A stretch of DNA of 64,000 nucleotides from Paralithodes platypus (taxonomy: Eukaryota; Arthropoda; Malacostraca; Decapoda; Lithodidae): assembly GCA_032716605.1 (NCBI GenBank), contig CM064580.1, positions 31,756,728 to 31,820,727 of the forward strand, given 5' to 3'. Of this stretch, positions 1 through 9,874 are shown one piece after another. The translations under genes and the position numbers were made by a program. The notes under the pieces are model-generated. The model was not told the origin of the DNA, made no database searches, and saw only the letters and a program-made list of their open reading frames with translations. Every line of letters starts with the position of its first letter. The first letter of the stretch is position 1.

Positions 1-551
1 AGGTGGCTCACATGTGAGAAGTGATTGATGAGAGTGTTTGCTTGTTGTTTACATGAAGGAGTAGAGTCTGTTGTTGTGATTGCAGCATGTGATTGTGTTG
101 TGTTGCTGTTGGAAAGTGTGATGCTGTTTAGTGTTTTGTATAATGGTTCTATATATTTATAGAGTATCCCTGGGAGTTATGGGAAAATGGTAGCTAAATT
201 GAAGTATGTAGCGTTTTAAGATGTAGCGTTAAAGTACATATTTATCGCTTTCGTGTCTTTGAATATTTAGTATATACTTCACTATTGGATGTAATCATAC
301 GCATAAAACTGATCTTATTAAACTCAGAGATTCGTCATTCGAAGTATATCCAAATATGATGTATGTATTTGAGCTTTGTGATACAAACCAATATATATTT
401 TATGAAAATACGTAATTGAAATTGTGCCGCTTTCGATAGTCTCACCGTATTTCGCTCCACCAATCACAGGGAGTTGCTATTCTTGCATTTAAAACTACCT
501 ACCAATCACAAGGGAGAACTATAGTCAGGTGAGAAATGTAAACAAAATTTC
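1..551. other. AT-rich non-coding DNA
   Basis: No supportable reading frame, RNA gene or repeat structure is visible here. The last bases (from 552) are the left target-site copy of the LINE insertion that follows. Confidence 0.6.
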
Positions 552-562
552 ACATCCCAGCT

Positions 563-790
563 TGCCGGTGGTGTGGTCAGCCGGAGACTATTGAGCACTA
601 TGTGTTGAGATGTCCTCGCTTCTACATGGAGCGGTCTATCCTCGCAGGCCGCCTTCGACTCCTCGGCATCACCTCGCTCTCCCTGCCAACGATCCTCGGA
701 GGCCGGGGGTTCCCTGCTGAGGTGAGACCTACCGTGATTCTCCGCTTCTGCAGCTTCCTCACAGCGACTGGGCGCCTGACGCGCTTGTAG
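563..790 (+). pseudogene. LINE polyprotein C-terminus with CCHC zinc knuckle
   Basis: The frame reads C-R-W-C, then H seven residues after the second Cys and C four residues after that (C-x2-C-x7-H-x4-C). This cysteine-histidine motif is found at the C-terminus of many non-LTR retrotransposon reverse-transcriptase proteins. About 75 codons remain before the stop. There is no start codon of its own: the ATG at 602 is internal. The frame is part of the truncated insertion and has no function by itself. Confidence 0.75.
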
Positions 791-881
791 TCGTTGGCCT
801 CTCCGCGTCTACGAAGGAAGGGCTAGAGCGGGCGCGGTGACGTGCTCGAGTGGCCCTGTAACTCCACCAACAACAACAACA
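563..881 (+). mobile_element. 5'-truncated LINE insertion with (CAA)n tail
   Basis: The insert starts abruptly inside a coding sequence and ends in a run of CAA units. It is flanked by a perfect 11-bp direct repeat, ACATCCCAGCT, at 552-562 and 882-892. That is the expected signature of target-primed reverse transcription with 5' truncation. About 320 bases of the 3' end of the parent element remain: the protein C-terminus plus a short 3' UTR. The perfect duplication suggests a fairly recent insertion. Confidence 0.85.
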
Positions 882-892
882 ACATCCCAGCT

Positions 893-1309
893 ATTATTAT
901 GCCTTTATTGATACTAAATAAGTGATTATCGTAAAAATATAGCCCTACAAATATGTCAAGGGGAGACTGTTGAAGTGCACGCAAGTGCAAGACCTGCAGA
1001 TTTAGGCCAGAGGTCATTCTATTGAAGCCTAGACCTATTTCAATATAATTATTGACACTACAGCTAGGCTTGGTACTACTGTAGTTACTTACTTACTGTA
1101 CTTACAGGTGAGTAAACCAGATGAGTCGGCTACTCTTATGTGTTACGATTTTATTGATCAAGTCGTGGAGTTATACAATGTAGGCTAGGCCTAAGCCTAT
1201 TTTTCTTTTTCGGCTAGGCTAGCCTAGCTTTTTCTGTAGAACACCAACAACAAAGTTATTTTATCCTAACCCAAAGACAATAACACATGACCAAATCAAT
1301 GACTTTTAA

Positions 1310-1346
<37 letters not shown>

Positions 1347-2080
1347 CCTGTATAGGCCTAGCCTATATACCGGTACAGTATATATAATATAATCCATATT
1401 AAGCTTTGAGTATAACAAGAAAAGGATTAATACTAAGAACAAAACAGAAAAAACAAAAAGGTTATAATATATTTTGGAAAACATGTAGGCCTACATTTAT
1501 AGAAAAGAAGGACCCCAGTAAGAAGATGAAGAAATAATACATCTACAGTGAAGAAAGAAAACTGGGGAAGGTGTAAGAAGACCAACGAGGGGCCGATACT
1601 TAAGGCTATCCCTCAACATCATCGCATCGCATCGCATGATCTCTGAAGGACACATGGGGATACTAAGGCGGCAGTTGGGAGATATGGCGCCATAGATCGC
1701 CCATGAAATGTTTGTGTATCCGGCCCCAGGCCAAGGTGGGAAAGGTGTTGCCCCCGACTTCATCGAGGAAATAAAACAGAGATGACAAGAGGGGTAGCGG
1801 CATTATTGGCAGCGCTATTACATATTATTTAAACATCATATAGGACCATAGACGGTCGTTCCTTTAAACCATCGTCCATACCAATCACACAAAATTTAGG
1901 CTACTAGTACGAATTTAGCAATTCGACTGTTCTGTAACTAAAAAACAACTAGAGTAATCAAGCTAATAGCCTATGTCTACCATTTGAGAAGAGTCAGTCA
2001 AGGAATAGCCTAGATGTGGTAATTTACAGCCAATTTGCTCTAGCCCTTTTTGAGATACAGAGGTTAGAGGTCGCTGGATA
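893..2080. other. Non-coding DNA rich in TAGGCCTA motifs
   Basis: It contains many overlapping TAGGCCTA/GCCTAGCC motifs and one short compound microsatellite. The minus frames at 823-1017, 1497-1763 and 1963-2196 show no recognisable domain, and I treat them as chance. Confidence 0.5.
1312..1346. repeat. (CT)n(TA)n compound microsatellite
   Basis: About eleven CT units run directly into TA units. Confidence 0.9.
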
Positions 2081-2178
2081 CAAAAATATGTTGAGGGGTT
2101 CAAACATCCCCCATGACATATTATTATCATCATATATATTGCCAGCAGGGGGTAAATGACCGAAAAAAAATCATACAT
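2076..2178. repeat. Solo fragment related to the fold-back element
   Basis: The stretch containing ATATGTTGAGGGG, then CATGACATATTATTATCATC and TTGCCAGCAGGGGG, matches the internal units of the fold-back element at 2930-3708. It is a separate, partial copy, with its own small inverted repeat around the GGGG/CCCC runs. Confidence 0.6.
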
Positions 2179-2179
2179 C

Positions 2180-2929
2180 TTTATTATTACACGCACCAGC
2201 CACTCGTCTACGCCAAGTTTTCTTGTCCTGGTATGAAACGAAACTGCATATCGTACCGTTATTTTTCTAGACTGTTAATTTGCACGGTTGACTGGCGTAC
2301 CCGACAATTTTTTTGGGCCACACCCCTCCCTCCAGTCAGAATTTTGGCTGGACGCTGGATCGGGTGGCCCCACCAGGTAAGACAGAATGCTTTCTCTTAT
2401 CATACATACATACTTACATACAAACACACAAATATATGTAGATCACAAACAAAAAATATAGGCTAGGCTATATATAAAACAGCTACAATAATAAATTATT
2501 TTAAACGACACTACTGCAGCATTATGAGAAACAATTTATTAGAGATAATAGGCAACAATAGATTCGCCATATTTTTCTCCATAGGCTATAGTCCGCATGG
2601 AGGATTTTCGTTATCGACAAATTGAAAAAATACCCACTTCACAGACAAAATAGACAAATACACCAAAAATCAGGGGCAGCCCCCTCCCATAATAGCCTAC
2701 TATGATAGGTTAGGTAAGGTTGTTAGGTTAGGCTAGGCTAATGTCCTTTCAAAGGGGTATAGGCCTAGTAAACACTAGGATAGCCTATATCCGGTTAAAG
2801 GTAAGTCCTGCTGTAGTCTCCTTGAATGCTACCTTAAATTGTAATATTAGACTAGGCCTAGCCTATAGATAAAATAGCCTAGCCTACTCATTTATTGTAG
2901 CCTAGCCTATAATATAGGCCTAGCCGGGT
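2180..2929. other. Non-coding DNA with GGCTAGGC-type low-complexity motifs
   Basis: TAGGTTAGG and GGCCTAGCC motifs cluster at 2700-2925. The plus frame at 2113-2466 has no recognisable domain. No gene is supported. Confidence 0.5.
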
Positions 2930-3708
2930 AGAATGTAGAGTTCGGGCGTACCGCCACCATTGTTTACACTACGCAGAGCGGCGACGGAAGCTTGCCATCA
3001 TGTTCCCGTCCATTTTGAATGCCGTTGGATACAATAATATGTTGGGGGGGTCCATGACATATTGTCATCATCAATATATTATGGCAATATATTATATTGC
3101 CAGCAGGGGGCAATTAGGCCTAACCAAAACAAATTGTCGTCTAAAACTCAAAATAGATGCGAACTTACAGTAACTGCGGCGATCGACCATGTAAACATGA
3201 CGGCGGCGGCGGCGGTGGATGCTTGCGATCATGTTCCCGTCTATTTTGACTGCCATTGGATACAATAATATGTTGAGGGGAGGGCTTTGCGGTGATTTTT
3301 TTGGTTGTTTGCCCCCTCCTGGCAATATAATATGATGATGACAACATGTCATGGAAGGGTGAGGGGGGGCAAAGCCCACCCTCAACATATTATTGTATCC
3401 AATTGCATTCAAAATAGACGGGAACATTATCGCAAGCGTCCGCCGCCGACACCGCCGCCGTCATGTTTACATAATAAATGTCGATCACCGTAGTTAAGTT
3501 CGCGTCTATTTTAAAGGCGTCTTTTTTCGGTTATTTGCCTCCTGCTGGCAATACATATGATGATGACAATATGTTGAGGGGGGGTGCCCCCCCTCAACAT
3601 ATTATTGTATCCAAAAGCAGTCAAATAGACAGGAACATGATGGCCAGCGTCCGCCGCCGCTCCGCATAGTGTAAACAAGGCTGGCGGTACGCCCGAACTC
3701 TACATTCT
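2930..3708. mobile_element. Fold-back (nested inverted-repeat) element
   Basis: The two ends are inverted copies: the left end begins AGAATGTAGAGTTCGGGCGT and the right end is its reverse complement. The inverted similarity continues for about 110 bases through a GC-rich CGGCGACGG-like block and a GGATACAATAATATGTTG block. The interior holds further inverted pairs of the same blocks (about 3150-3290 against 3375-3510, and 3570-3590 around a GGGGGGG/CCCCCCC centre). The whole element is therefore a stack of palindromes. It has no coding capacity; the short frames across it are read-through of CCG/CGG runs. Confidence 0.75.
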
Positions 3709-3713
3709 GTTAA

Positions 3714-4617
3714 CCCTTAAAGATCGGGGTCGGACTTAAGTCCGGTTCCAATTTGCAGCAAGTTAGGAGCATTATTAAGGCTTTTAACCCTTATTTAGCG
3801 GCGAGCAACATAAGTCGAGTTAAATAAAGCTGGACTATGTGGCGGCGCTCGACATAACTCGAGTGGCAATTTCAGCACGTAATGTGGCTGAGAGAGAGAG
3901 ACAAGTGGTGGCAGGAGACTAGCGAGCGTATGACTGCTCCAGACCACCGCGGCGAACCTACTGACACAAATCTCAGCTCCCTCCTCCCTCTCTCACTCGC
4001 TACATACTCAATTATGTACTGAAAGTACCGAATTACCTGCTTTTTGCACTCGCGTTGCACGGTTATTGCAAGAAAACTATCCATCATACAAGGATCGTTA
4101 TGGTGTCATTCGAAAGCTCTGTTTATGCCCTTTCAGGGATAGGTACTTGTTTTACGTTCTGGGTCTTATTTAGGCATGAAAATGATCACGTAACAGCCCT
4201 ATTTTGGCTAAAAACACCCCGCTGTGCGGTACACATAAATAAACCGCATAGGCCGCTCGTAAGGTGTTAAAGGGTTAAAATTGAGTGCAAATGGCCGGGA
4301 GCGCAGCGGGCCAGACAGCCGACTCCCAGGGCTTACCGCCGCCCATTAACTCATGTTCCCTGTGTTCTTGAGAGGCCGGCAGTGTAGCCAGTAGTGAGCA
4401 TAGCTGGGAAAAGTATGCCGCTATACGCTAAACTCCCATGTTACTGGTATCACTGTATGAGAACCACGAGTGCTACGTAGCTCGTTCTGGTCTCATTTTG
4501 AAGCTTTTAGCGCCTAGTTTTTGCTAAATATTTTTGTTTTCATGCAGATACTTGATTTATCATGCAGGAGGGCCTGAATATGCCCAAATAAGCCCAAAAC
4601 CCCCCACTAGACAAGGG
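3714..4617. mobile_element. Candidate outer TTAA-flanked MITE, interrupted
   Basis: TTAA at 3710-3713 is followed by CCCTT and a GGGG block. On the right, CCCC followed by AAGGG precedes TTAA at 4618-4621. The ends are only weakly inverted copies, so this call is tentative. If correct, it is a roughly 0.42-kb TTAA element carrying the better-supported MITE at 3788-4274 inside it. Confidence 0.4.
3788..4274. mobile_element. TTAA-flanked MITE (family M1), copy 1
   Basis: It is flanked by TTAA at 3784-3787 and 4275-4278. It starts CCCTTATTTAGCGGC and ends in GGG. Its whole length matches, in inverted orientation, the element at 17623-18102, so the boundaries rest on two independent copies. TTAA target duplication with CCC termini is typical of piggyBac-type non-autonomous elements; assignment to that superfamily is inference. 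No coding sequence is present. Confidence 0.8.
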
Positions 4618-4621
4618 TTAA

Positions 4622-4840
4622 TTATCCAAACATACTGACACCTTTGCACCCTCATACATGCTCTTCATTGCTTTCAGCAACTTGCCATCTACTCCGTATA
4701 TTCTCAGTACCGGTACTTTCCACATACCTTCTCTATCAATTCTGTCATAGGCCTTCTCCAAGTCCATAAATGCAGCATACAAATTTTGTCTCTTCTCCAG
4801 ATATTTCTCCACAACACATTTCCGGGCAAAAATCTAAGCT
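4622..4840 (-). pseudogene. RTE-type LINE reverse transcriptase fragment
   Basis: The minus strand reads an RT segment with FMDLEKAYDRIDRE (RT motif A region), then LRIYGVDGKLLKAMKSMYEG. The same residues recur in the RTE copies at 15.8-16.4 kb. About 65 codons remain. The fragment stops at the TTAA element on its left and grades into non-coding RTE-linked sequence on its right. It is a dead fragment. Confidence 0.8.
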
Positions 4841-5116
4841 ACACATCCTCTTCCCTTCCTAAGATGACTACAGTATGCTAACCGTTTCCCCAGCAATACT
4901 GACTGAAAATGCCTAAATTATATTGCATGTCCACTTCAGATTTATCTAAAATATGTATAATTACACCAAATACAAACTACAGTAGCACAGAAAATCAATG
5001 AAACACACTAACAGGATAAATTAATGGAAGAAATACTCAAAAAGATTAATATGCAATACTGACTGAAAATGCCTAAATAGATTGCATGTGCTCTTCAGAT
5101 TTAAACATACATACAT
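4841..5116. repeat. RTE-linked 170-bp non-coding module
   Basis: The module, containing CAATACTGACTGAAAATGCC and ending near ACAGGATAAA, occurs about twice here. It recurs at 5562-5690 and at 16400-16745. It always lies beside RTE fragments, so it probably belongs to the same repeat family. Confidence 0.6.
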
Positions 5117-5562
5117 ACATAACATGTTAAGACTGAGTGCTCCACACAGATGTGCAGTTTCAGTCTCTTGTCCTAATGGCGGCGTTCCAGGCAACCCTCT
5201 TAAGGGATGCTTTACTTGTCAAATTTTTGGATTTGACATCGGCGTGTATAGTCCTATCCCAGGTCTTACTCGGTCCACCCCTTGGTGCAGCTCCCTCCAC
5301 AATCGCAGACCTGCATCTTTTCACCCAATTTTGTTCATCCATTCTCTCCACATGTCCATACCATCCCAGTTTACTTGTACTCATCGCATCTCCTCGCAAG
5401 GAACATCCATATTTTCAAGAAAAAATTGGATGAAAGTAGACTGAGAGACGGGACAACACGAGCCTAGCTCAACTCCTGTAAACTACAATTAAGTAAACTA
5501 CAATTAGGTAAATACTCTTTATACCTAAACGTCTCCTTAACTCATCATTTGTTATTCTGTTG
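5117..5562 (-). pseudogene. RTE-type LINE C-terminal fragment
   Basis: The minus strand encodes the typical LINE C-terminal segment GWYGHVERMDEQNWVKRC, followed by EGAAPRGGPSKTW. The same segment is present on the plus strand at 24410-24762. Comparing the two shows that 5398-5510 is an insertion in this copy. The reading frame is not continuous and there is no start. Confidence 0.8.
5398..5510 (+). mobile_element. Nested CR1-like LINE 3'-end insertion
   Basis: This stretch is absent from the homologous RTE fragment at 24.4 kb. It encodes FKKKLDESRLRDG, a CR1-type protein end, followed by direct repeats of AAACTACAATTA(A/G)G. CR1-clade elements often end in such short tandem units. The exact target duplication is unclear. 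Confidence 0.65.
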
Positions 5563-5690
5563 ACATCCTCTATCTGAAATATGTAAAATTTCACCAATTA
5601 CCAACTACATTACCAAAAAAAAAAAAAAAGTACACTAACAGGATAAAGACAATGTAAGAAATAGCCCTAAAGATGAATTTATCTATCTAT

Positions 5691-6524
5691 CTATTGCCGG
5701 ACGCCTTGATGCCTGAAGGGGTGGCCACGAACGAAACGCCCCTATGCATCTCTGTCCCCAGTCAGTCGATGCCCCTCCTCCCATCCAGCACCACTTTCAC
5801 GCATATAAATTTAACTCCATCCTTCCACCTCTCTCTCGATTTATGTCTCCCTCTGTCCTTCCATTTCACTTGTACACTCTCTTAGATATTCTCTTGCTTC
5901 CCATACGTTCCACATGGCCGAACTCTCTCAAGGTGTTCTATTTCGCACTTTCCAGTACATTCACACCACACTTCTCGTACTTCCTCATTCGGCTGTCTAT
6001 CCCTCCATGTAACTCTGCACACACTTCTCAAGTAACTAATTTCCATCCCTTTCACTCTTGGTTTGAATCTCTCCAACAACGTCCATGCTTCGCTTCCGTA
6101 AGTCAGTGTCGGGATTACCACACTGTCATGCAAGGACTTCTTCAGTTCCATGCTGACGACTCTATTTCTTGTTACTGCTTTCAGCATTCCTACAACCCTC
6201 TTCCCCTGTTGCACCCTCTCCCACACTTCTTCATCCATACTCCCATCTTTACTCTGTACACTGCCAAGATACTTAAATGAGCTGACAATCTCCATAGCCT
6301 GACCGTTCAACTTCACCTCACACTCTGTGGCTTCACCCCTTTCGAATAGCATAACCTTGCTCTTCCCCGCATTTACCTTCAGATTCCATTTTTCGCACAC
6401 TGTTCCAAACATATTTACCAGACCCTGCAACTCCCATTCATATCGTCAGCAAACAGCAGTACACAAACATCCACTGCTCTTCCTTGAATTTCTTTTATGA
6501 CTCCATCCATATATATATATATAT
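5691..6524 (-). mobile_element. RTE-type LINE, 3' half with (TAGA)n tail
   Basis: Read on the minus strand, this part runs from an RT segment (YMDGVIKE, then LLFADD, the RT motif C, near 6440-6455) through the thumb region to a 3' UTR. It ends in a short (TAGA)n tail at about 5680-5693. The 3' UTR ending in GGCAATAGATAGATAG recurs at 18.47, 16.77 and 45.14 kb. The 5' half of the same element lies at 15.48-16.41 kb, beyond the LTR retrotransposon that landed in its TA-rich site. Confidence 0.8.
5882..6430 (-). pseudogene. RTE-type reverse transcriptase, C-terminal half
   Basis: About 180 codons include WNLKVNAGKSKVMLF and FKYLGSVQSKDGSMDEEV, the post-catalytic RT region shared by RTE-type elements, then a zinc-finger-like tail. 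The first methionine is internal: homology continues upstream to LLFADD around 6450. Compared with the tandem copies at 15.7-16.0 kb, a short segment between AVDV and LLFADD is missing. There is no complete partner frame, so it is non-functional. Confidence 0.8.
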
Positions 6525-7982
6525 TGTTACGAGGGCAGCCGGGGCAACCAGATGCTTACATAGCCTAGCCCACAGCACCCTACTACCCTGCAACAGACAC
6601 GCTCTTATTATCTGACTGAAAGACCAAGACACGCAGGTTCTCTAGGAAAAATGGCTATCTTCCTCTTTGCTTATTAAAGCAGTAACAAGGAGACACAAAA
6701 ATATCTATTGTCCCCGAGTCTGTTCCATAGTGCGTGTAGTATGCAAGAGAACTTCTAAGGTTATTCTATACTGCACCAATATTATCCCACTATACCACTA
6801 CTAGACTCCCAGAACACTCTGTATAATGCCCAATCGCTTAGGAATTGAGAACAGTACAAAGCAAAAACCCATGGAAAGTCCAGTACAATAAACCTCTGTG
6901 CCAAGCCTATTATCCCTAGCCTATGTCCTAATAATACACTGAGTGGCTCTCTTCAGCACAGCACGGCGGTGGTGTTGTAAGGGATAAACAACTTTAATGA
7001 CTTATCGCTTACAACATCATCGGGGGTTAGCTCAATACACCCGAGTACAATGGGGCAACCTCACCTAGTAACAGGCTCCACCCCTAGTCCCTAACTGCAC
7101 CAGATGTATTGTTGCTAAAACTACACAAGACCCAAGGGTTGATATCCTAGTAGGTTGGAAATTGGCTGCCACCCTTAAAGGGTTAAATAAGGCCCGAGTT
7201 GGAGGATGCTGTGTGGTGGAAGCAAAAACAGGGTAGCCTATTATGGCAGTATACAGGCCTCCTCACCACCCAACAACCTCGGTCCTCCAGGGCTCAACAA
7301 ATGCTGGATAAACAGGCCAATCCCCAAACCACTAGCGACATCAACCAGGAATAATATGCATATATAATGATGAATAACAATGCAGCAAAATAATGGAAAA
7401 GAACATGGAGAAATAAAAGGAGAAGCTTATATGCTAGATTGCCAAAGAATGAATGAATGCAGTAATTAGGATTAAACTAAAGATGTTAAAACAAAACAAT
7501 ATGATCAATATGACTCCAGCCCCTGCTATGCTCCAATCAAATAAAGAACCAAAAAGAAATATGCGGTATTCAAGAAACAACACGAAGCAAGCCTATCCAA
7601 CACCAAACAGAGATGTTGACAGAGCGAGCGCTACAACTGGAGTGGGCTCTAGCACTCGCTCTGGTTCCCACGGCCAAGACGAGGGAGGAAGGGACGCGCC
7701 AGGCACCGCCAGAACATGCAATTAATTAGGCAGCCTGGGCTCTCACTAGCAATACAAAGTAATCAAGTAAAACATAAGACAACATTGTGTAAACTTATGA
7801 TAGACGAAATAATAATTAATTATAGTAATAGCCAACAGACCACACAGACTACAGGCGCCGTCCTGCTAGCCACGAGGGCTAGCTAGCTACTAGCCTCGAA
7901 CAGGGTCCCCCCCCCACAACAGGCCTTACAACTACAACTCCCTCACAAATTATATAGGCTACAAACTCATTTGGGAGTGACA
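6525..7982 (-). repeat. 3' LTR of the Gmr1-like element
   Basis: The 1458-bp LTR runs TGTTACGAGGGCAGCC to GGGAGTGACA on the plus strand. It pairs with 13388-15200. By eye the two differ at scattered single bases, which suggests modest age. The small plus-strand frame at 7453-7725, conserved in the other LTR, runs antisense to the element and is explained by LTR identity. Confidence 0.92.
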
Positions 7983-8262
7983 CCCTCACACCCAGGGGGA
8001 GTCTGTTGGTGCATCTTGAAACAACAGACTGTTCATAATTCAATAACACTACAAGACATACACAACTACAGTCTTTTTAGTATTTTTATATTTTTTATAT
8101 TTTTGTATTTAAATATTTTCTTCTATACAGAAACACAGCAACTCCTACTTTACGACCCTATGCTGGGCTACATACGGCAACCAACAAGCACCAGACGTAA
8201 ACGTGCTAATCAAACCAAAGTAGGAGGCTACACCAACACTGACTGAACGCCTAGGGTTCTCC

Positions 8263-8350
8263 TTAAAACATACCCTCCCATGACAAACAATCAGCCATAA
8301 CATTATCAGTGCCCTTAACATGCCACACATCCAAACTGTGTTCCGGCAGC
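8263..8350 (-). pseudogene. RNase H C-terminal remnant
   Basis: In a frame shifted from the RT fragment, the minus strand reads EHSLDVWHVKGTDNVMADCL and then a stop. HVxGxDNxxADxLS is the end of the gypsy RNase H domain. It is joined almost directly to the RT palm, so most of RT motifs C-E and the RNase H core have been deleted. Confidence 0.7.
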
Positions 8351-8660
8351 AAAACAACACCTGACACTGATAACCTGCCCAGTCCATCACAAGACTGGCA
8401 CTTCTCTTCGCTCTCTCCGGCAACGGGACCTGCCAATTACCTTTCACTATTTCCACCTTAGTGATAAACGAGGCAGCCCCGATGCGGTTTATTTGGTCGT
8501 CAACTCTGGGTAATGGATAGGCGTCTGTCAGGGATAATACACTAACACTACTGCAATCATCACAAAAACGGATCTTGCCACTCAACTCAGGTTGCAAAGT
8601 CACTGGCAAAGACCACTCACGATATCCGTTATCCCTCAGGCCCTTCTCCAACATGTAGTC
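8351..8660 (-). pseudogene. Gypsy reverse transcriptase fingers/palm remnant
   Basis: The minus strand reads MLEKGLRDNGYREWSLPVTL, then LTDAYPLPRVDDQINRIG and ASFITKVEIVKGNWQVPL. These are the conserved RT fingers and motif A regions of Ty3/gypsy pol. The motif A aspartate position reads Glu (KVEIVKG), so the domain is inactive even before truncation. The Y-D-D box is absent. Homology continues upstream across the MITE at 8676-9555 into 9560-9823. Confidence 0.85.
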
Positions 8661-8675
8661 CAGCTCTGCGTTTAA

Positions 8676-9555
8676 GGGGACCGACCAGTTAATTTAGGCT
8701 TGAAAAACTCGAAATCCTGAAAACACCAATAGGTGTTTACTCAACAAGAGTCAACATCCCTTCATAAGCCAGTGAAATGTTATTAGTGAAACCCATTGGA
8801 AATAGTATTTTTTTATGTTTTCCAAACTTTTCCTGTAATTCTAAAAACGTTATATAGCGAACTTTGAAATTAACATGCTCAGTAACTACTGGTCGTACGA
8901 GGAGCATACCTATATAAATCGAAAGAGCGTAAGCTACTCTACAACCTACCATACGCTTTATCATCTACTTTGCCATGTTCCCGCATAAAATATTGTAAAT
9001 CTAAAAAACAAAAGTAAAATTTTTCACCTAATGACCTTAGACTTTCACCTGTTTTTCTCAGAACCTATATTGCCGCACTATCGGATGTTATTTTACAGTT
9101 ATTATTGGACCTATAGGAATGGTGTATATACCATTGGAAAGGTAATTAAAAACACTAAAAGGCCTATAAACCAAATTTACTCTAATAATTTAAAAAATTT
9201 CACAATATGTCGTCAAAGTTGTAATTTTTGTATAAATATATTCGCCTGAATCCGTCATCACCTAAATCGAACAAATACACAAAATATATAAAATGTGTTT
9301 TATAGAAACTATAGATACATCTTTTGTGAGTTGTTTGATCACATAAAACATGTGATATGGGGATTTCTGTAGGAGTTTATCATTTTCTGCAGTACTATGA
9401 TTTTCATTTATTGTTTACCTAAATTGCAAGAAAAAAGCAAAACAATGTTTTTTGTTTTTTTTTTTATCTAGTTTTATGGTCATATACACCTGTGCCAAAT
9501 TTAATTTAAATTGATAGTAAGACCTGGTAGTAGCGTAATTATCCGGTCGGTCCCC
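8676..9555. mobile_element. TTAA-flanked MITE (family M2) inside RT
   Basis: TTAA occurs at 8672-8675 and 9556-9559. Just inside are perfect 11-bp terminal inverted repeats, GGGGACCGACC and GGTCGGTCCCC. Removing the 880-bp insert plus one TTAA rejoins the RT coding sequence between INPVRQPA and NAELDYMLEKG. That independently confirms the ends. The interior is AT-rich and non-coding. TTAA specificity suggests piggyBac-type mobilisation, but the GGGG termini differ from the other MITEs here. Confidence 0.85.
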
Positions 9556-9559
9556 TTAA

Positions 9560-9823
9560 GGCAGGCTGTCGAACAGGATTTATATGGTAGGGAGCCAACT
9601 ATAGCTCTGCACTGTCTCCAGCCTCTATGTCGGGTTCCACCCCGGACATCAGGCCTGGAGAATCAACAAACATGCGGAAGTACTGCCACAACCTAGTAAA
9701 CAACTCCTCTTGGCGCTTAGGAACAAGAGGTTGCAACTTATCTCGAAGAACAACATTCTCATTGCCCTCCCACAACCCAGCCGGGACTGCAGCCTCTAAA
9801 CGATAGTCTCCCTCCTTCTCCAC
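9560..9823 (-). pseudogene. RT N-terminal linker of the Gmr1-like element
   Basis: The minus strand reads RLWQYFRMFVDSPG, then VEPDIEAGDSAEL, one stop codon, LAPYHINPVRQPA. That matches the segment just before RT in gypsy elements (a D-P-G...H-I/V-D...GDA...I...PYR pattern). It lies downstream of the integrase frame on the same strand, which fixes the integrase-then-RT order. The premature stop is within the conserved motif. Confidence 0.75.
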
Positions 9824-9874
9824 CTTCGTCCCTAATACAGCCAGCTCATGAGAGAGACAATCTGTACCACCTGT

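Noticed and set aside
2700..2740. Interstitial telomere-like TTAGG repeats
   Set aside because: Only a few imperfect units amid similar TAGGCTAGG motifs; no array.
3092..3669. Pro/His-rich frames on both strands
   Set aside because: Shadows of GGC/CCG-rich palindromes of the fold-back element.
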